NCBI GenBank assembly: GCA_945983015.1
Contig: CAMFSN010000078.1
Location: 1-6,597, forward strand
Source of the DNA: an uncultured Bacteroidales bacterium
GTDB lineage: Bacteria; Bacteroidota; Bacteroidia; Bacteroidales; UBA932
DNA: 6,597 nt
Direction: 5' to 3'
The translations under genes and the position numbers were made by a program. Positions 6,200 to 6,597 of this stretch are shown one piece after another. The notes under the pieces were generated by a model. That model was given only the letters and a program-made list of their open reading frames with translations, was not told the origin of the DNA and ran no database searches. Positions within the stretch are counted from its first letter, which is position 1, and each line of letters begins with the position of its first letter.

Positions 6200-6597
6200 A
6201 TATTCTCTTCCCATTTGTAAACTTTATCTCCTCTTTTCAATTTGACGGCCAATGCCACCGAGCATCTCTCCCCCTTATGGGCACAGTCCACAGGCTGAAA
6301 ATTCACCCTCATATCCTGCACCTCGAATTCCTCCACACCAGTAGTGCGACCTATTCCCATAGCCTTATCCCCGCGTTTCAATTCCGCACTCTCTACCAGT
6401 ATCTCAGCCACCCCTATCCTGTCGAACCAGTTGGTAACCTTGCCGACATAGACCTTCTTTAATTTGGCCTGACTTCCATAGACTTCACTCCACTGACCGA
6501 GGTAAGCCCCCTGATAATAGCCATCCCAGAATCCCCTGTTAAAGACCTCGCTAAGAGACTCCTTCAAAGCAGCTGCAAGTTCCGGAGTATAAGTCCC
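6196..6597 (-). CDS. U32-family peptidase, C-terminal 133 residues (partial, runs off right edge)
   Basis: The reading frame is open from the window edge to the TGA at 6196-6198, so this is the end of a longer gene. The residues match the C-terminal region of U32 (collagenase-like) peptidases: FNRGFWDGYYQG, then WSEVYGSQAKLKKVYVGKV, then GVAEILVES, a GD-type turn and TTGVEEFEV, and a final beta-rich part with CAHKGERCSVAL. The N-terminal U32 catalytic core is outside the window. U32 proteins include the collagenase-like PrtC and the RNA-hydroxylation factors RlhA and TrhP; which role applies cannot be judged from this fragment. A TTG at 6567 could be called as a start, but coding sequence continues upstream of it. 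It overlaps the S41 gene by ATGA and probably belongs to the same operon. Confidence 0.85.
   Translation of the reverse strand, partial: GTYTPELAAALKESLSEVFNRGFWDGYYQGAYLGQWSEVYGSQAKLKKVYVGKVTNWFDRIGVAEILVESAELKRGDKAMGIGRTTGVEEFEVQDMRVNFQPVDCAHKGERCSVALAVKLKRGDKVYKWEENI

Noticed and set aside
6200..6214. Upstream ATG at 6214 as the S41 protease start
   Set aside because: It adds MGREY before an already complete signal peptide, while the ATG at 6199 makes the ATGA overlap seen again at the next gene junction.
5615..6220. A 201-codon plus-strand open frame opposite the S41 protease gene
   Set aside because: Antisense shadow of a conserved gene; no domain or initiation signals.
1..6597. Mobile elements, CRISPR repeats, tRNA or rRNA genes, defence systems
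   Set aside because: No direct-repeat arrays, transposase motifs, inverted terminal repeats or RNA-gene signatures were found; nearly all bases belong to recognised protein genes.

Overview
The window looks like an ordinary chromosomal segment of a Bacteroidota (probably Bacteroidales) bacterium. Three things suggest this: Bacteroidota-style -7 promoter elements (TAnnTTTG-like) in the only divergent intergenic region, a CotH-fold lipoprotein of a kind common in that phylum, and RecO, UvrA and S41 sequences that resemble Bacteroidota versions as I remember them. No database search was possible, so the taxonomy is an inference. Coding density is very high and no gene-free stretch exceeds about 65 bases. 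I see no RNA gene, insertion sequence, CRISPR array or phage signature.

Left part, minus strand: the window opens inside uvrA (positions 1-913, first 304 residues, running off the left edge). It is preceded, 51 bases upstream, by a predicted outer-membrane or surface lipoprotein with a CotH kinase-like domain (965-2572). The gap has no recognisable promoter or terminator, so the two may share a transcript.

Centre, plus strand: a 64-base divergent intergenic region with candidate promoters for both directions separates the CotH gene from a two-gene unit. That unit is an EamA/DMT-type 10-helix transporter (2637-3491) and recO (3491-4147), whose stop and start share one base (TAATG).

Right part, minus strand: a tightly coupled run reads leftward from beyond the right edge. 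It contains the C-terminus of a U32-family peptidase (6196 to edge), a secreted S41 C-terminal-processing-type protease (4706-6199) and rdgB, the XTP/dITP pyrophosphatase (4119-4709). Each junction is an ATGA stop/start overlap. rdgB and recO converge and overlap tail-to-tail by 29 bases.

Three genes serve genome maintenance: uvrA (nucleotide excision repair), recO (RecFOR recombinational repair) and rdgB (nucleotide-pool sanitation). They sit on different transcription units, so this is proximity rather than a demonstrated module. I did not find a convincing undescribed system. The most interesting points are the partial loss of zinc-ligand cysteines in UvrA, the CotH lipoprotein with an unassigned N-terminal domain, the compressed divergent promoter region, and the gene overlaps.
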